This document shows positions 34,955-44,651 of a DNA stretch of 64,000 nucleotides, one piece after another; position 1 is the first letter of the stretch; each line of letters opens with the position of its first letter. Source of the stretch: Cellulomonas sp. KRMCY2 (GTDB lineage: Bacteria; Actinomycetota; Actinomycetes; Actinomycetales; Cellulomonadaceae); the NCBI RefSeq assembly GCF_000526515.1, contig NZ_JAGF01000001.1, forward strand, positions 992,001 through 1,056,000. Direction: 5' to 3'. A model generated the notes under the pieces. It was not told the origin of the DNA and searched no databases. It saw only the letters and a program-made list of their open reading frames with translations. Both the position numbers and the translations under genes were made by a program.

Positions 34955-36480
34955 GGTGTCTCCATCCAGGTTCGAGAGGTCCACAGGTGCTGCGCGGCAT
35001 AGCCGCGCCACGGCCGCCAGGCCTCGGCGCGGCGCCCCGCCTCGGCGGCGGACAGGCCACCCAGGGCCTGCCGCAGCACGAGGTCGTGGGAAGGGAAGGC
35101 ATCGGGGTCGCCCATCGCCCGCAGGGCGACGTACTCGACGGTCCAGGGTCCGACCCCCGGGATCGAACCGAGCGTGGCCCGGGCCAGGTCCCGGTCGGCG
35201 CCGGGACCCAGGTCGAGGCCGGCGGCGAGCACCTCGGCCAGCCGGGCCAGGGTCGCGGCGCGCGCGGTCGTCAGGCCGATCCGGGCCAGCACGTCCGGAC
35301 CCGCCGCAGCGAGCCGGTCGGGCGTGGGGAACTGGCTCAGGCCGAACACCGTCGGCTCACCGAAGGTGGCCACCAGGCGCGCGGTCAAGGTCCGCGCCGC
35401 GGCGACGCTCACCTGCTGACCCAGGACCGTGCGGATCGCGAGCTCAGCCGGGTCGGCAGTCCCCGGCACGCGAAGACCGGGCCGCGCGGCGACCATCGGC
35501 GCGAGCAGCGGGTCCGCGCCGAGAACGGCGTCCACGCGCACGGGGTCGGCATCCAGGTCGGCCCAGTGCCGCAGCCGCCCGACCACCCGCGGCAGGTCGT
35601 CGATGGCCGTCATGCTGAGCCGGGCCGTGACCTGGCCGTCGACAGTCAGCTCGACCAGGATCGGGCCGCCGCGGCCGGGAACGACGCGACGCACGGTGGC
35701 GCCGTCGACCGCCTCGAGGCCCGGCACGGCCCGGGCCGTCACGTGGCGGAGGTACGCCTCGGCATGCATCGGCTGGGCGGTGCGCAACCGCACGGTGAGC
35801 GTCGCGCCCCGGTCGCCCCGCGGGAGCCCGGAGCCGCTCCCCGGACCGGTCGACCCCCCTGAACTGGTCGACGCCCCCGGACCGGTCGACGCGCCGCGCA
35901 TCGGTTGCTGCGGGCGCAGGGCGGTCGGCGTCGCCCCGTACTCGGCGCGGAACACGTCGTTGAACTGACGGACGCTCGCGAAGCCCGCCGCGAAGGCGAC
36001 GTCGCTCATCGGCCAGGACGTCTGCTCGACGAGCATCCGGGCCACCTGCGCCCGGCGGGTCCGAGCGATCTGGACCGGGGAGGCTCCGACCTGGGCGACC
36101 AGGACGCGGTGCAGGTGGCGTGCGCTGACGTTGACGCGCCGTGCCAGGCCCGCGACGCCGGCGTCGTCGACGGCGCCGTCGCCGATCAGGCGCAGGGCGC
36201 GGTGCGCGAGATCCGCGTCGACGTCCCAGTCGCGTGAGCCGGGCAGGGCATCGGGGCGGCATCGGCGGCAGGCCCGGAACCCGGCCGCGACGCAGCCGGC
36301 CGCCGTCAGGTGGAACTGGCAGTTCTCCCGCTTGGGTGTCCGTGAGGGGCACGACGGCCGGCAGTAGATGCCGGTGCTCAGGACCCCGACGAACAGGCGG
36401 CCGTCGAACCGCGGGTCGCGACCCATCACAGCGCGATAGGCGACGTCGCTGTCGATCGTCGGAGCCGGGGACGCTGTCAT
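34951..36480 (-). CDS. Ada/AraC-AlkA fusion: methylation sensor and 3-methyladenine DNA glycosylase
   Basis: 509-residue fusion. Residues 1-85 are the Ada metal-binding domain with the four zinc cysteines in STGIYCRPSC and ACRRCRPD; the first is the methyl acceptor. About 90-190 is an AraC-type helix-turn-helix (VNVSARHLHRVLVAQVGASP and FASVRQFNDVFRAEYGATP). About 195-230 is a Gly/Ser/Pro linker. The remainder is AlkA: an N-terminal domain and HhH-GPD glycosylase core with PGVGPWTVEYVALRAMGDPD, where the final Asp is catalytic. Base-excision of alkylated purines and methylation-triggered transcription are therefore on one chain. The ATG at 36480 was chosen by family length. It leads the operon with ogt. 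Confidence 0.9.
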   Translation of the reverse strand: MTASPAPTIDSDVAYRAVMGRDPRFDGRLFVGVLSTGIYCRPSCPSRTPKRENCQFHLTAAGCVAAGFRACRRCRPDALPGSRDWDVDADLAHRALRLIGDGAVDDAGVAGLARRVNVSARHLHRVLVAQVGASPVQIARTRRAQVARMLVEQTSWPMSDVAFAAGFASVRQFNDVFRAEYGATPTALRPQQPMRGASTGPGASTSSGGSTGPGSGSGLPRGDRGATLTVRLRTAQPMHAEAYLRHVTARAVPGLEAVDGATVRRVVPGRGGPILVELTVDGQVTARLSMTAIDDLPRVVGRLRHWADLDADPVRVDAVLGADPLLAPMVAARPGLRVPGTADPAELAIRTVLGQQVSVAAARTLTARLVATFGEPTVFGLSQFPTPDRLAAAGPDVLARIGLTTARAATLARLAEVLAAGLDLGPGADRDLARATLGSIPGVGPWTVEYVALRAMGDPDAFPSHDLVLRQALGGLSAAEAGRRAEAWRPWRGYAAQHLWTSRTWMETP

Positions 36481-36657
36481 GGGCACATCGTCACATGCCC
36501 CCGCGACGCGGTCTGGCGAGAATCGGACATCGCCGTGACCCTGCGGGACGGGTCGAGGCCGGGCCGTGGGTCGGTGGGGCCCGGCGGTCAAGGAGAGCGG
36601 CAGCGCCGACCATGTGGGGTAGCCGCCGCCGCCGTGCTTGCCGGGGGTGCGCCCGGG

Positions 36658-36867
36658 TCAGGCGCTGGCCGCCCGCTGTCCCGGGACACCACCGAGGAGG
36701 CCACGGATCTCGGCCTCGCGGTAGCGCCGATGGCCACCCAGGGTCCGGATCGATGTGATCTTCCCGGCCTTGGCCCAGCGCGTCACCGTCTTCGGGTCGA
36801 CGCGGAAGAGCTCGGCTACCTCCGACGGCGTCAGGAGCGCCTCGGAGCTGATCGGGCGTGCTGACAC
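36658..36867 (-). CDS. bldC: BldC-type MerR-like DNA-binding protein
   Basis: 69-residue developmental regulator homologue. LLTPSEVAELFRVDPKTVTR, then WAKAGKITSIRTLGGHRRYR, is nearly identical to Streptomyces BldC, a small MerR-like protein that binds DNA cooperatively as arrays. In non-sporulating actinobacteria it is a conserved nucleoid-type regulator. The ATG at 36867 is preceded by GGAGGATCACGT. Its upstream region is AT-rich. Confidence 0.93.
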   Translation of the reverse strand: MSARPISSEALLTPSEVAELFRVDPKTVTRWAKAGKITSIRTLGGHRRYREAEIRGLLGGVPGQRAASA

Positions 36868-37302
36868 GTGATCCTCCCTCCGGTGGGCCGAAGGAGCGCG
36901 GCGGACGTCCGGTGCGTCGCTCCGACCTGTTCACGTCATCACAAATGTGTATCAAATCACCTTACTCGCGACATGCCGGGCGCGCGCAACGTGGGCTCGC
37001 GACACGTCCGCGATCTGCACCGTCCGGGTTCTCGATGACTTTCGGATCAGTCGTCCGCCGTCGTGACCGGTGTCGGATCGGTCGTGACACGGGTGACCGA
37101 CCGTCGAAAGCGTGAATGTGAGAACCGTCCGATGGGCGGACCGGACGCAGTTCACCCCCCGGCCGGGACAGCCGGACACAGAGCGAGTCGCCGGAAGGGC
37201 CGCAGGCCATGTACCGTTAGCCCACGACGAAGCACAAGCACCCCGGGGCCGCACGTGACAGCACGGTGCCGCCCCGCTTCTACGTTGGAGGGGGTCGATG
37301 CC
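36868..37302. other. Intergenic region between divergent bldC and DUF3073 genes
   Basis: 435 bases without a supported gene. The part next to bldC (about 36937-36967) is AT-rich, with CACAAATGTG followed by tatcaaatcacctta, suitable for the bldC promoter. The rest is GC-rich. I see no RNA gene or riboswitch in it. Confidence 0.45.
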
Positions 37303-37506
37303 ATGGGGCGCGGCCGTCAGAAGGCAAAGCAGACGAAGGTCGCTCGCGAGCTCAAGTACTCGAGCTACGAGCCGAACTATCGCGCCCTCGAGCAGGAGCT
37401 CACGTCCGGTGGACGCCGTACCGACGTAGCGACCGAGAGCCGCCACGCTCCGGAGAAGCACGAGGACGCCGAGAAGTACGCCGACTGGACCGCCGACGAG
37501 CGCTGA
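37303..37506 (+). CDS. DUF3073 protein
   Basis: 67-residue actinobacterial protein that begins MGRGRQKAKQTKVARELKYS and is highly charged to its acidic end. DUF3073 genes are typically found next to purM and bldC in actinobacteria, as here. GGAGGGGG lies upstream of the ATG at 37303. The function is unknown; it may bind nucleic acid given the basic start. Confidence 0.88.
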   Translation: MGRGRQKAKQTKVARELKYSSYEPNYRALEQELTSGGRRTDVATESRHAPEKHEDAEKYADWTADER

Positions 37507-37597
37507 TCTGCTTGCCGTCCCCGGTGGCCGCTCGCCGTCCCCTGTGGCCGACTCCTCCTCGGCCGACCGACAGCGCTCAGTGACTGAACACGCGATG

Positions 37598-37627
37598 ACC
37601 TGACCCGCGAGTACCTGACCCGCGAGT
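37598..37627. repeat. Two-copy 15-bp tandem repeat beyond purM
   Basis: acctgacccgcgagt is repeated exactly at 37598 and 37613, in the gap between the convergent DUF3073 and purM genes. It has no obvious hairpin. Confidence 0.8.
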
Positions 37628-37634
37628 CACGGGC

Positions 37635-38759
37635 TCAACGGCTGCGGTAGCTCCCCCGCAGGTGCACGGCACCCGCGTGAACGCCCTTGGTGCCCCGGAC
37701 GATGTCGGGCCCGCTCTCACCCTCGTCGATCCGGACGGTTCCCAGCACCCAGGCCGGCACCTGAGCGGCTGCGAGGCGACGGATGGCCTCGTCAGCGCCC
37801 TGCGCGCCGACGACGGCGACCATCCCGATCCCGAGGTTGAGGGTCGACTCGAGGTCGTGCCACGGCACGCCGCCCAGGCCACGGATGAGGTCGAAGATCG
37901 GCGGGACGGTCCAGGTCGAGCGATCGACGTCGGCGACGAGCCCGGCCGGGAGCACGCGCGCCAGGTTCGCAGCCAGGCCGCCGCCGGTGACGTGGCTGTA
38001 CGCGTGGACGTGCGCACCGGCCGACCTGGCCAGGTCGAGGCAGGGACGCGTGTAGAGCCGGGTGGGCTCGAGGAGCTCGAGCCCGAGCGTCCGACCCAGC
38101 TCCGGCACGTCCCGGTCGAGGCGCCAGCCGGCGACCTCGATGACCCGTCGAACCAGGGAGTAGCCGTTCGAGTGCAGGCCCGAGGACGCCATCGCGATCA
38201 CCACGTCGCCCGCCAGCACCCGGTCCGGGCCCAGCACGTCGTCCGCCTCGACGACACCGGTGGCCGCACCGGCGACGTCGTACTCGTCCGGCCCGAGCAG
38301 ACCGGGGTGCTCGGCCGTCTCGCCGCCGATCAGCGCGGTGCCGGTCTCCGCACAGGCCGCCGCGATCCCGCGGACGATGGCGGCCACCCGCTCCGGCACG
38401 ACACGGCCGGTCGCGATGTAGTCGGTCATGAACAGCGGCTCGGCGCCGACCACGACGATGTCGTCGACCACCATGCCCACGAGGTCGAAGCCGATCGTGT
38501 CGTGCACGTCGAGCGCCTGGGCGATCGCGACCTTGGTGCCGACGCCGTCCGTCGAGGTCGCCAGCAGGGGCCTGCGGTAGCCGGTCAACGCCGAGGCGTC
38601 GTACAGACCGGCGAACCCACCGAAGCCACCGAGGACCTGCGGGCCGTGCGTCGCACGCACAGCGCCCTTCATCAGGTCGACGGCGCGATCCCCGGCCGCG
38701 GTGTCGACACCGGCCGAGGCATAGGTGACCTGGGGCGTTGCACCGTCGTGGCCGCTCAC
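37635..38759 (-). CDS. purM: Phosphoribosylformylglycinamidine cyclo-ligase
   Basis: 374-residue AIR synthetase, closing the imidazole ring in purine synthesis with ATP. Family signatures are TYASAGVDTAAGDRAVDLMK, LLATSTDGVGTKVAIAQ, GMVVDDIVVVGAEPLFMTDY, ALIGGETAEHPGLL and YSHVTGGGLAANLARVLP. The GTG at 38759 overlaps the stop of purF (GTGA), so the two are translationally coupled. It is the last gene of the minus-strand purine group. Confidence 0.95.
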   Translation of the reverse strand: MSGHDGATPQVTYASAGVDTAAGDRAVDLMKGAVRATHGPQVLGGFGGFAGLYDASALTGYRRPLLATSTDGVGTKVAIAQALDVHDTIGFDLVGMVVDDIVVVGAEPLFMTDYIATGRVVPERVAAIVRGIAAACAETGTALIGGETAEHPGLLGPDEYDVAGAATGVVEADDVLGPDRVLAGDVVIAMASSGLHSNGYSLVRRVIEVAGWRLDRDVPELGRTLGLELLEPTRLYTRPCLDLARSAGAHVHAYSHVTGGGLAANLARVLPAGLVADVDRSTWTVPPIFDLIRGLGGVPWHDLESTLNLGIGMVAVVGAQGADEAIRRLAAAQVPAWVLGTVRIDEGESGPDIVRGTKGVHAGAVHLRGSYRSR

Positions 38760-40300
38760 GGGTGGTCCAGCGCGCCGACGCCGCCGACGCCGCTCATCAA
38801 CGTGGCCAGACCGTCCTCCGGGGCACCCAGCGGCAGCTCGCTCTGCTCCAGGAGGTTCCTGCCGAGGCGGGCCGCCGGCGGGAGCTCGATCGGGTATCGA
38901 CCGGTGAAGCAGGCCATGCACAGCTGGGCGGCGGGCTGCTCGGTCGCGGCCACCATGCCTTCGAGGGAGATGTAGCCCAGCGAGTCGGCACCGATCGACC
39001 GGCCGACCTCCTCCGCGGACAGGCCCGTGGCGATGAGCTCGGCCCGGGTCGCGAAGTCGATGCCGTAGAAGCACGGCCACTTCACGGGCGGCGAGGAGAT
39101 CCGCACGTGCACCTCGGCCGCGCCGGCCTCGCGAAGCATGCGCACCAGGGCGCGCTGGGTGTTGCCCCGCACGATCGAGTCGTCCACGACGACGAGGCGC
39201 TGGCCCCGGATGACCTCACGCAGCGGGTTGAGCTTGAGCCGGATGCCGAGCTGACGCAAGGTCTGCGACGGCTGGATGAAGGTGCGACCGACGTACGCGT
39301 TCTTGGTCAGGCCCTGTGCGTACCGGATCCCGGACTCTGCCGCGTAGCCGATCGCGGCCGGCGTCCCGGACTCCGGCACGGGGATGACCAGGTCGGCCTC
39401 GACCGGGAACTCGCGGGCGAGGGTGCGACCCATCTCGACCCGCACGGCGTGCACCGAGCGGCCGGCGATCGCGGTGTCCGGCCGTGCCAGGTAGACGTAC
39501 TCGAAGACGCAGCCCGTCGGCGTCGCCGCCGCGAAGCGCTGGCTGCGCAAGCCGTCCGCGTCGATCGTGATGAGCTCGCCGGGCTCGACCTCGCGGACGA
39601 ACGACGCACCGACGATGTCGAGGGCTGCGGACTCGCTGGCCACGACCCAGCCCCGCTCGAGCCGGCCGAGGACCATGGGATGCACGCCGTGCGGGTCGCG
39701 CGCCGCGTACAGGGTGTGCTCGTCCATGAACACCAGGCAGAAGGCACCCCGCAGCAGCGGCAGCACCTCCATCGCGGTCGCCTCGAGGGTGTGGTCCGGG
39801 TCGCCCGCGAGCAGCGCCGTGACCAGCGCCGTGTCGGTGGTGTTGCCGCGCGCCAGCTCGCCACGACGCTTCGAGCCGTACCGCTCGGCGACCAGGTCGA
39901 CCAGCTCGGCCGTGTTCGTCAGGTTGCCGTTGTGCCCGAGCGCCACCGTCCCGCCCGCTGTCGCGCCGAGCGTCGGCTGGGCGTTCTCCCACGTGGACGC
40001 GCCGGTCGTGGAGTAGCGGGTGTGGCCGATGGCCAGGTGCCCGGTCAAGGCGTTGAGGGCTGTCTCGTCGAAGACCTGGGAGACCAGGCCCATGTCCTTG
40101 TAGACGAGGAGCTGCTCACCGTTGGAGGTCGCGATCCCCGCCGACTCCTGGCCCCGGTGCTGCAGCGCATAGAGGCCGAAGTAGGTGAGCTTGGCGACCT
40201 CCTCGCCGGGAGCCCAGACCCCGAAGACGCCACAGGCGTCCTGAGGACCTTTCTCGCCAGGCAAGAGGTCGTGCGTCAGACGTCCGTCACCACGGGCCAC
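38756..40300 (-). CDS. purF: Amidophosphoribosyltransferase
   Basis: 514-residue enzyme catalysing the first committed step of purine synthesis (PRPP plus glutamine to phosphoribosylamine). After a 22-residue propeptide the nucleophile Cys follows in GPQDACGVFGVWAPG. The glutaminase region contains ALQHRGQESAGIATSNG. The PRPP-binding loop is RLVVVDDSIVRGNTQRALVR. Cysteines near MACFTGRYPIELP and FYGID fit the iron-sulfur type. ATG 40300 has a family-typical start. It is normally adjacent to the sterol-carrier-like gene, but here a large nuclease gene intervenes. Confidence 0.95.
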   Translation of the reverse strand: MARGDGRLTHDLLPGEKGPQDACGVFGVWAPGEEVAKLTYFGLYALQHRGQESAGIATSNGEQLLVYKDMGLVSQVFDETALNALTGHLAIGHTRYSTTGASTWENAQPTLGATAGGTVALGHNGNLTNTAELVDLVAERYGSKRRGELARGNTTDTALVTALLAGDPDHTLEATAMEVLPLLRGAFCLVFMDEHTLYAARDPHGVHPMVLGRLERGWVVASESAALDIVGASFVREVEPGELITIDADGLRSQRFAAATPTGCVFEYVYLARPDTAIAGRSVHAVRVEMGRTLAREFPVEADLVIPVPESGTPAAIGYAAESGIRYAQGLTKNAYVGRTFIQPSQTLRQLGIRLKLNPLREVIRGQRLVVVDDSIVRGNTQRALVRMLREAGAAEVHVRISSPPVKWPCFYGIDFATRAELIATGLSAEEVGRSIGADSLGYISLEGMVAATEQPAAQLCMACFTGRYPIELPPAARLGRNLLEQSELPLGAPEDGLATLMSGVGGVGALDHP

Positions 40301-40420
40301 GCCACAATGTTGTCACACCGTGGGACGGCGGCCGTCCAGGTGCCCGGGAGATGGACGGGCCGACTCCGGGCAGATGCCGGGCCCAGCGACCGTGTCGGCC
40401 GCCGGGCCCGGCATCCGGCG

Positions 40421-43400
40421 TCAGCCGATCGAGCACTCCTGCCCGTTGAGCGTGAAGCTGCTCGGGGTCGCGAACCCTCGCGGCGCCGTGCCGAGGAAGA
40501 CGAACGAGACGTCCTCGCCGGGCTGGATCGTGGCGTTCCAGCGCGTGCTGGTCGCCGTCACTGTCGCTCCGCGCTGGCGGATGCCGGCGCCGAGGCCCAG
40601 CTTGGCCTTCTCACCCTTGGTGAACTGCCACTGCAGCTGCCAGCCCTGCACGGCCTCGGCGCTGGTGTTGGTCACCGTGACCGCACCGAGCAGCGTGACC
40701 GGCCACAGCCGGAAGGCGTCGTAGGTGACCGCACAGGCCGGCACGGGAGCGGCCGCGAGCGGCAGCATGAAGGACGCCGTCGTGCCCGTCCCCGCCACCG
40801 TGGCGACCACCTCGAGGGTCTCGCCGGTCGCGTCGGCGGGGACCGCGAAGGTCGCCGTCGCACGCCCCTGCTCGTCGGTCGTGTCGACGATCGCGGGGTC
40901 GATCGGGAAGGTCCCGACCGGCGTGCCGTCGATCGACAGGGTCACCTCAGCCGGCTGGACCGCCATCCGGCTGAAGACCAACGAGGACAGGTTCGCGGTC
41001 ACCGTCGCACCCGGCAGGTAGCCACCGGCCGGGGTGTCCAGGTGGACACCGACGGACCGCTGGGTCAGGTCGGGGCTGATCGGGGTCTTCGCCGCGAAGT
41101 AGTCGACGAAGGCCTGCAGGTCGATCCGGCCCGAGTCGGCCTTCCCGGTCCCCAGCGCGAGGGTCGCGAAGTTGTCGCCACCCGAGGCGAGGAACGAGTT
41201 CACGACCACCGTGTACGACCCGGCCGGGTCGATCGGCGTACCACCGACGAGCACCCGGGTGATCCGGTCGCCTGCTGCGGCGGTCGGGTCGTAGGTGTAC
41301 GTCAGGCCGGCGACGCCGAGCTTGAGGAAGGGTCGCTGGGCCCCGGTGGGCTGCCACTGCTCCTCGAGCACCTGCGCCACCTGGTCGCCGGTGAGCGTCA
41401 TGGTGACCAACGTGTTGGCGAAGGGCTGGACGTCCGCCGCCTCCTTGAAGGTCACGTTCCCGTCCGGGTCGTCCGCGCCGGTCGAGGCGTAGGCGAGGTT
41501 GGCTCGCATGCCGCCCGGGTTCATGAAGGCGATCTGCGCCCCGAGGTCTCCGGCAGCCCACAGCTGCGCATCGGCCACGAGGTTGCCGAGGGTCGACTCC
41601 CCGCCCCGGTTCTCGGTCACCCCGTCGGCCTGGTACGACCGGAGCAGGGCTGCGGTGATCGAGCCGAGCGACACCCGGCCGAGCACTGCGGCATCGGCGA
41701 CGGCTGCGTCGACGATGGCCTTGACGGCCGGGTCGGCCGGGAAGGCCGCCGCACCGCCAGGGGCCAGCGGGACCAGCTCGGCCGAGTTCGCCACGACGTC
41801 GCCGGATGCGGTGTCGACCGTGAGGCTGACGTGCGCGAGGTTGGTGCCGTACTGGCCGCTCTGCACCACGGGCCGGGTCAGGCCGTCGGCCCAGCCCACC
41901 ACCGGGATCTGGTGGATGAACGCCTGGTGGGTGTGCCCGGAGTAGACGACGTCCACCTGGGCGTCGAGCCCGGCCACGATCTGGCCGAACACCGAGTCAC
42001 CTGTCGAGTCGGCGATGGCCGAGGTGGCCGGGCCCTCGTGCACGAGGACGACGATCACGTCGGCCTCGCCGTTGGTCGCGTCACCGTCGCTGAGCTCTGC
42101 GGTGACGCGGTTCACCTCGGTCACCAGCGGCCGGACCTCGAGGCTCGCGATGCCGGCAGGCGTCACGAGCGACGGCAGTGCCTCGGTGACGGCGCCGACG
42201 AAGCCGACGTCGACCCCGTCCACGTCGGTGACCCAGTACTCGTCGTACGCAGGCTCACCGGTGGCCCGGTCGTAGAGGTTGGCTGCGAGGTAGGGGAAGT
42301 CGACGGCGGGGATCACCCGGTCGTCGAGGTCCACCCGGCCCTGGTCGAGCTCGTGGTTGCCCACCGCGGAGACCTGGAGGCCCGCCGCATTGAGGGCGTC
42401 GATGGTCGGCTGGTCCTGCGCGACGAAGGACTCGAAGGTCGAGGCCCCGATGTTGTCGCCGGCCGAGAGGAACACCGTGTTCGGGTTCGCGGCACGGAAG
42501 GCGTTGACCGCTCCGGCCATGACCGCCGCGCCGGCCTCGACACCGTTGGGCTTGATCCGCCCGTGGAAGTCGTTGATGCCGAGCAGGTCGATCGTGACCG
42601 TCGGCTCGACGACGTCCGCGAGGCCGAACAGGATCGGGTCGTGGTCGGAGGACCGGTAGACGGTACCGGCCTCGGCCTGCGGGAAGGAGCCGTAGTACTG
42701 GTAGCCGAACCACTCCGGGGAGTTGATCTCCCACACGTCCGCGCCGATCACCCGGGCGGCGAACGACGGCGTCGCGAGCGCGTGGTCGAGGGACCCGAGC
42801 TCACCGTCGAACGTGTACGTGTACTGGCCGGCCGCGTGGGTGGCGACCAGGTCGACGAACCCGGCCTGCGCGAAGACCCCGATCGGGTCCTCGTGGCTGT
42901 AGGAGTTCAGGTCGCCCATGACGGCGACGTCCTCGACGCCGGTCGACGCCTGGAGCTCGGCCACGAAGTCGACGACCGCGCCCGCCTGCTCGACCCGCTC
43001 GGCGTTGAAGAAGCCCTGCCCGTCGGCCGGCTCCGTCCCGGTGCCGCCCTTGGACTTGAAGTGGTTCGCGACCACGGTGAACTCGTTGCCGTCGCCGGCG
43101 ACAGTGGCGAACGTCTGGGCGATCGGCTCGCGCGCGATGTCCCAGACCGTCTCGTCGACGTCCGCGGTGCTCTCGCCGACCGGGGTCACCGCGTCGGTCC
43201 GGTAGATGATCGCGTTCATGATCACATCGGTGGCCGGCGCTGCGGCCCCGACGAGGGCCGCCGGTGTCGGCGCGTAGGCCCACACGTCCGATCCGGCCTG
43301 GCCGTTGAGCCCGGCGACGAGGTCGGCGAGGGCGACATCGGGTGTCCCGTCGCCGAAGTGCACCGAGTTCTCGATCTCCATCAGGGTGACGACGTCCGCG

Positions 43401-44473
43401 TCGAGCGCCGTGATGGCCGCAAGGATCTTGGGCTTCTGCAGGTCGAACTGCGCCTGGTCCACCGCGCCACGGGCGTCGGCGTCGACGCTGCTGAACGTGG
43501 TGAAGTAGTTGAGCACGTTGAAGGCCGCGACGACGAGGCCGTCGGCGTCGCCCAGGACGTCGGCCGGGGCCGTCGTCCGGGCGTTGCGCTCGGTGAAGGA
43601 CGCCTTGGCGCCGGCCGCGGTGGTCGCGTCGATCGGCGTGATCGGCTGCAGCCGCCACTCGTCGAAGCCGTAGTGCAGGACGTACGGCAGGCCGTCGAGG
43701 ACGGCGGCGTCCCCGGTCCGTACCGGGTCACCGGCCGTCAGGTACGGCTGGGTCGCACCCGTGACCTGAGCGTTCTTGCCGTCGTCGAGAAGCAGCCGGC
43801 GGGCGGCGTTCTGCGCGGCGATCGCGTCGGCCTCCGCCCCGGCCGGGGCCAGCTCGGTGCTCTTGACGGGCAGCGCCGGCCCGGTCGTGAGCCACACCGT
43901 GCCGTAGCGGTCCACCTCGTGGGTGGAGGCCACGAGGTACTCGCCCTGCGGGGCGACGAGCATGCCCTCGTACTGCTCGCGATCTGCGCCCAGCAGGGTG
44001 TCCGGCAGTGCGACGGCGGCCGGCACCGTACCGGTGCCGACGACCTGGACCAGGTCGGCTGCGCCGCTCGCGTTGATCTGGGTCAGCCCGAAGTACTCCG
44101 CCGCGACGCCCGTCACGCTGACCAGGTCGCCGAGCTGGGCGGCGGTGGTCCGGGCGTTGAGGTACACGAAGACGCCGTCCGAGGCCCCGGGGGTCGCGTC
44201 GGTCACGCCACCCGAGCCGGCCGTCTGGACGTAGATGCCCTTGTACCCGCCCGTGCGGTGGTCGGCTGTGACGACGCCCTCGACGGTCACCGTCGTGCCG
44301 GGGATCGTGGTGGCCGCACCGGCTCCCTGCACCTCGGCGATGGTGTGGGTCGCCGCCAGGAGCGTGGCCTCGTCCGCGGCCGCGGCGGGCGGGACGAGAA
44401 CGGCAACCAGGCACAGGGCGCTGATTGCCGTGAGGGAGACGTGGCGCGGGTTGCTGCGCCGGATGGTGTGCAT
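40421..44473 (-). CDS. Secreted nuclease / 5'-nucleotidase with CBM2-type tail
   Basis: 1350-residue exported multidomain enzyme. A signal peptide ends at about residue 32 (VLVPPAAA/ADEATLL). About 40-300 is the ExeM/NucH-type OB region (TTVTVEGVVTADH). About 310-615 is an endonuclease/exonuclease/phosphatase domain (VVAAFNVLNYF, ADVVTLMEIEN, VVANHFKSKG, VAVMGDLNSYSHEDP and YRSSDHDPILFGL). About 625-1100 is a complete metallophosphatase 5'-nucleotidase (LLGINDFHGRI, LSAGDNIGAS, AVGNHELDQG, VYSGHTHQAF and a C-terminal ASGGDNFATL). A Big-like domain follows, and from about 1247 a C-terminal CBM2-type module (VTVTNTSAEAVQGWQLQW and FTLNGQECS, with end cysteines). It could degrade extracellular DNA to nucleosides while bound to plant fibres. 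It interrupts the usual order of purine genes. Confidence 0.88.
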   Translation of the reverse strand: MHTIRRSNPRHVSLTAISALCLVAVLVPPAAAADEATLLAATHTIAEVQGAGAATTIPGTTVTVEGVVTADHRTGGYKGIYVQTAGSGGVTDATPGASDGVFVYLNARTTAAQLGDLVSVTGVAAEYFGLTQINASGAADLVQVVGTGTVPAAVALPDTLLGADREQYEGMLVAPQGEYLVASTHEVDRYGTVWLTTGPALPVKSTELAPAGAEADAIAAQNAARRLLLDDGKNAQVTGATQPYLTAGDPVRTGDAAVLDGLPYVLHYGFDEWRLQPITPIDATTAAGAKASFTERNARTTAPADVLGDADGLVVAAFNVLNYFTTFSSVDADARGAVDQAQFDLQKPKILAAITALDADVVTLMEIENSVHFGDGTPDVALADLVAGLNGQAGSDVWAYAPTPAALVGAAAPATDVIMNAIIYRTDAVTPVGESTADVDETVWDIAREPIAQTFATVAGDGNEFTVVANHFKSKGGTGTEPADGQGFFNAERVEQAGAVVDFVAELQASTGVEDVAVMGDLNSYSHEDPIGVFAQAGFVDLVATHAAGQYTYTFDGELGSLDHALATPSFAARVIGADVWEINSPEWFGYQYYGSFPQAEAGTVYRSSDHDPILFGLADVVEPTVTIDLLGINDFHGRIKPNGVEAGAAVMAGAVNAFRAANPNTVFLSAGDNIGASTFESFVAQDQPTIDALNAAGLQVSAVGNHELDQGRVDLDDRVIPAVDFPYLAANLYDRATGEPAYDEYWVTDVDGVDVGFVGAVTEALPSLVTPAGIASLEVRPLVTEVNRVTAELSDGDATNGEADVIVVLVHEGPATSAIADSTGDSVFGQIVAGLDAQVDVVYSGHTHQAFIHQIPVVGWADGLTRPVVQSGQYGTNLAHVSLTVDTASGDVVANSAELVPLAPGGAAAFPADPAVKAIVDAAVADAAVLGRVSLGSITAALLRSYQADGVTENRGGESTLGNLVADAQLWAAGDLGAQIAFMNPGGMRANLAYASTGADDPDGNVTFKEAADVQPFANTLVTMTLTGDQVAQVLEEQWQPTGAQRPFLKLGVAGLTYTYDPTAAAGDRITRVLVGGTPIDPAGSYTVVVNSFLASGGDNFATLALGTGKADSGRIDLQAFVDYFAAKTPISPDLTQRSVGVHLDTPAGGYLPGATVTANLSSLVFSRMAVQPAEVTLSIDGTPVGTFPIDPAIVDTTDEQGRATATFAVPADATGETLEVVATVAGTGTTASFMLPLAAAPVPACAVTYDAFRLWPVTLLGAVTVTNTSAEAVQGWQLQWQFTKGEKAKLGLGAGIRQRGATVTATSTRWNATIQPGEDVSFVFLGTAPRGFATPSSFTLNGQECSIG

Positions 44474-44651
44474 CGTGGCGGACCTCCAGGGGTCATGTGT
44501 GCACGACGGGGAGACGCTTATAGCGCCCTGACGTGCCGAACCGTAGACCGGTCGCGGGTGAATTCACCAGGCCCGATGTGACATCGGTCACGGCCTCGAC
44601 AGCGGATGTTCACCGGCTGAGCGGACCGTCCATCTGGTGGACACCCCGTGG

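Noticed and set aside
38738-44581. A 1947-residue open frame on the plus strand
   Set aside because: It runs antisense to purF and the nuclease gene, has no domain-like sequence and is rich in Arg/Gly/Asp/Val, as antisense frames are here.
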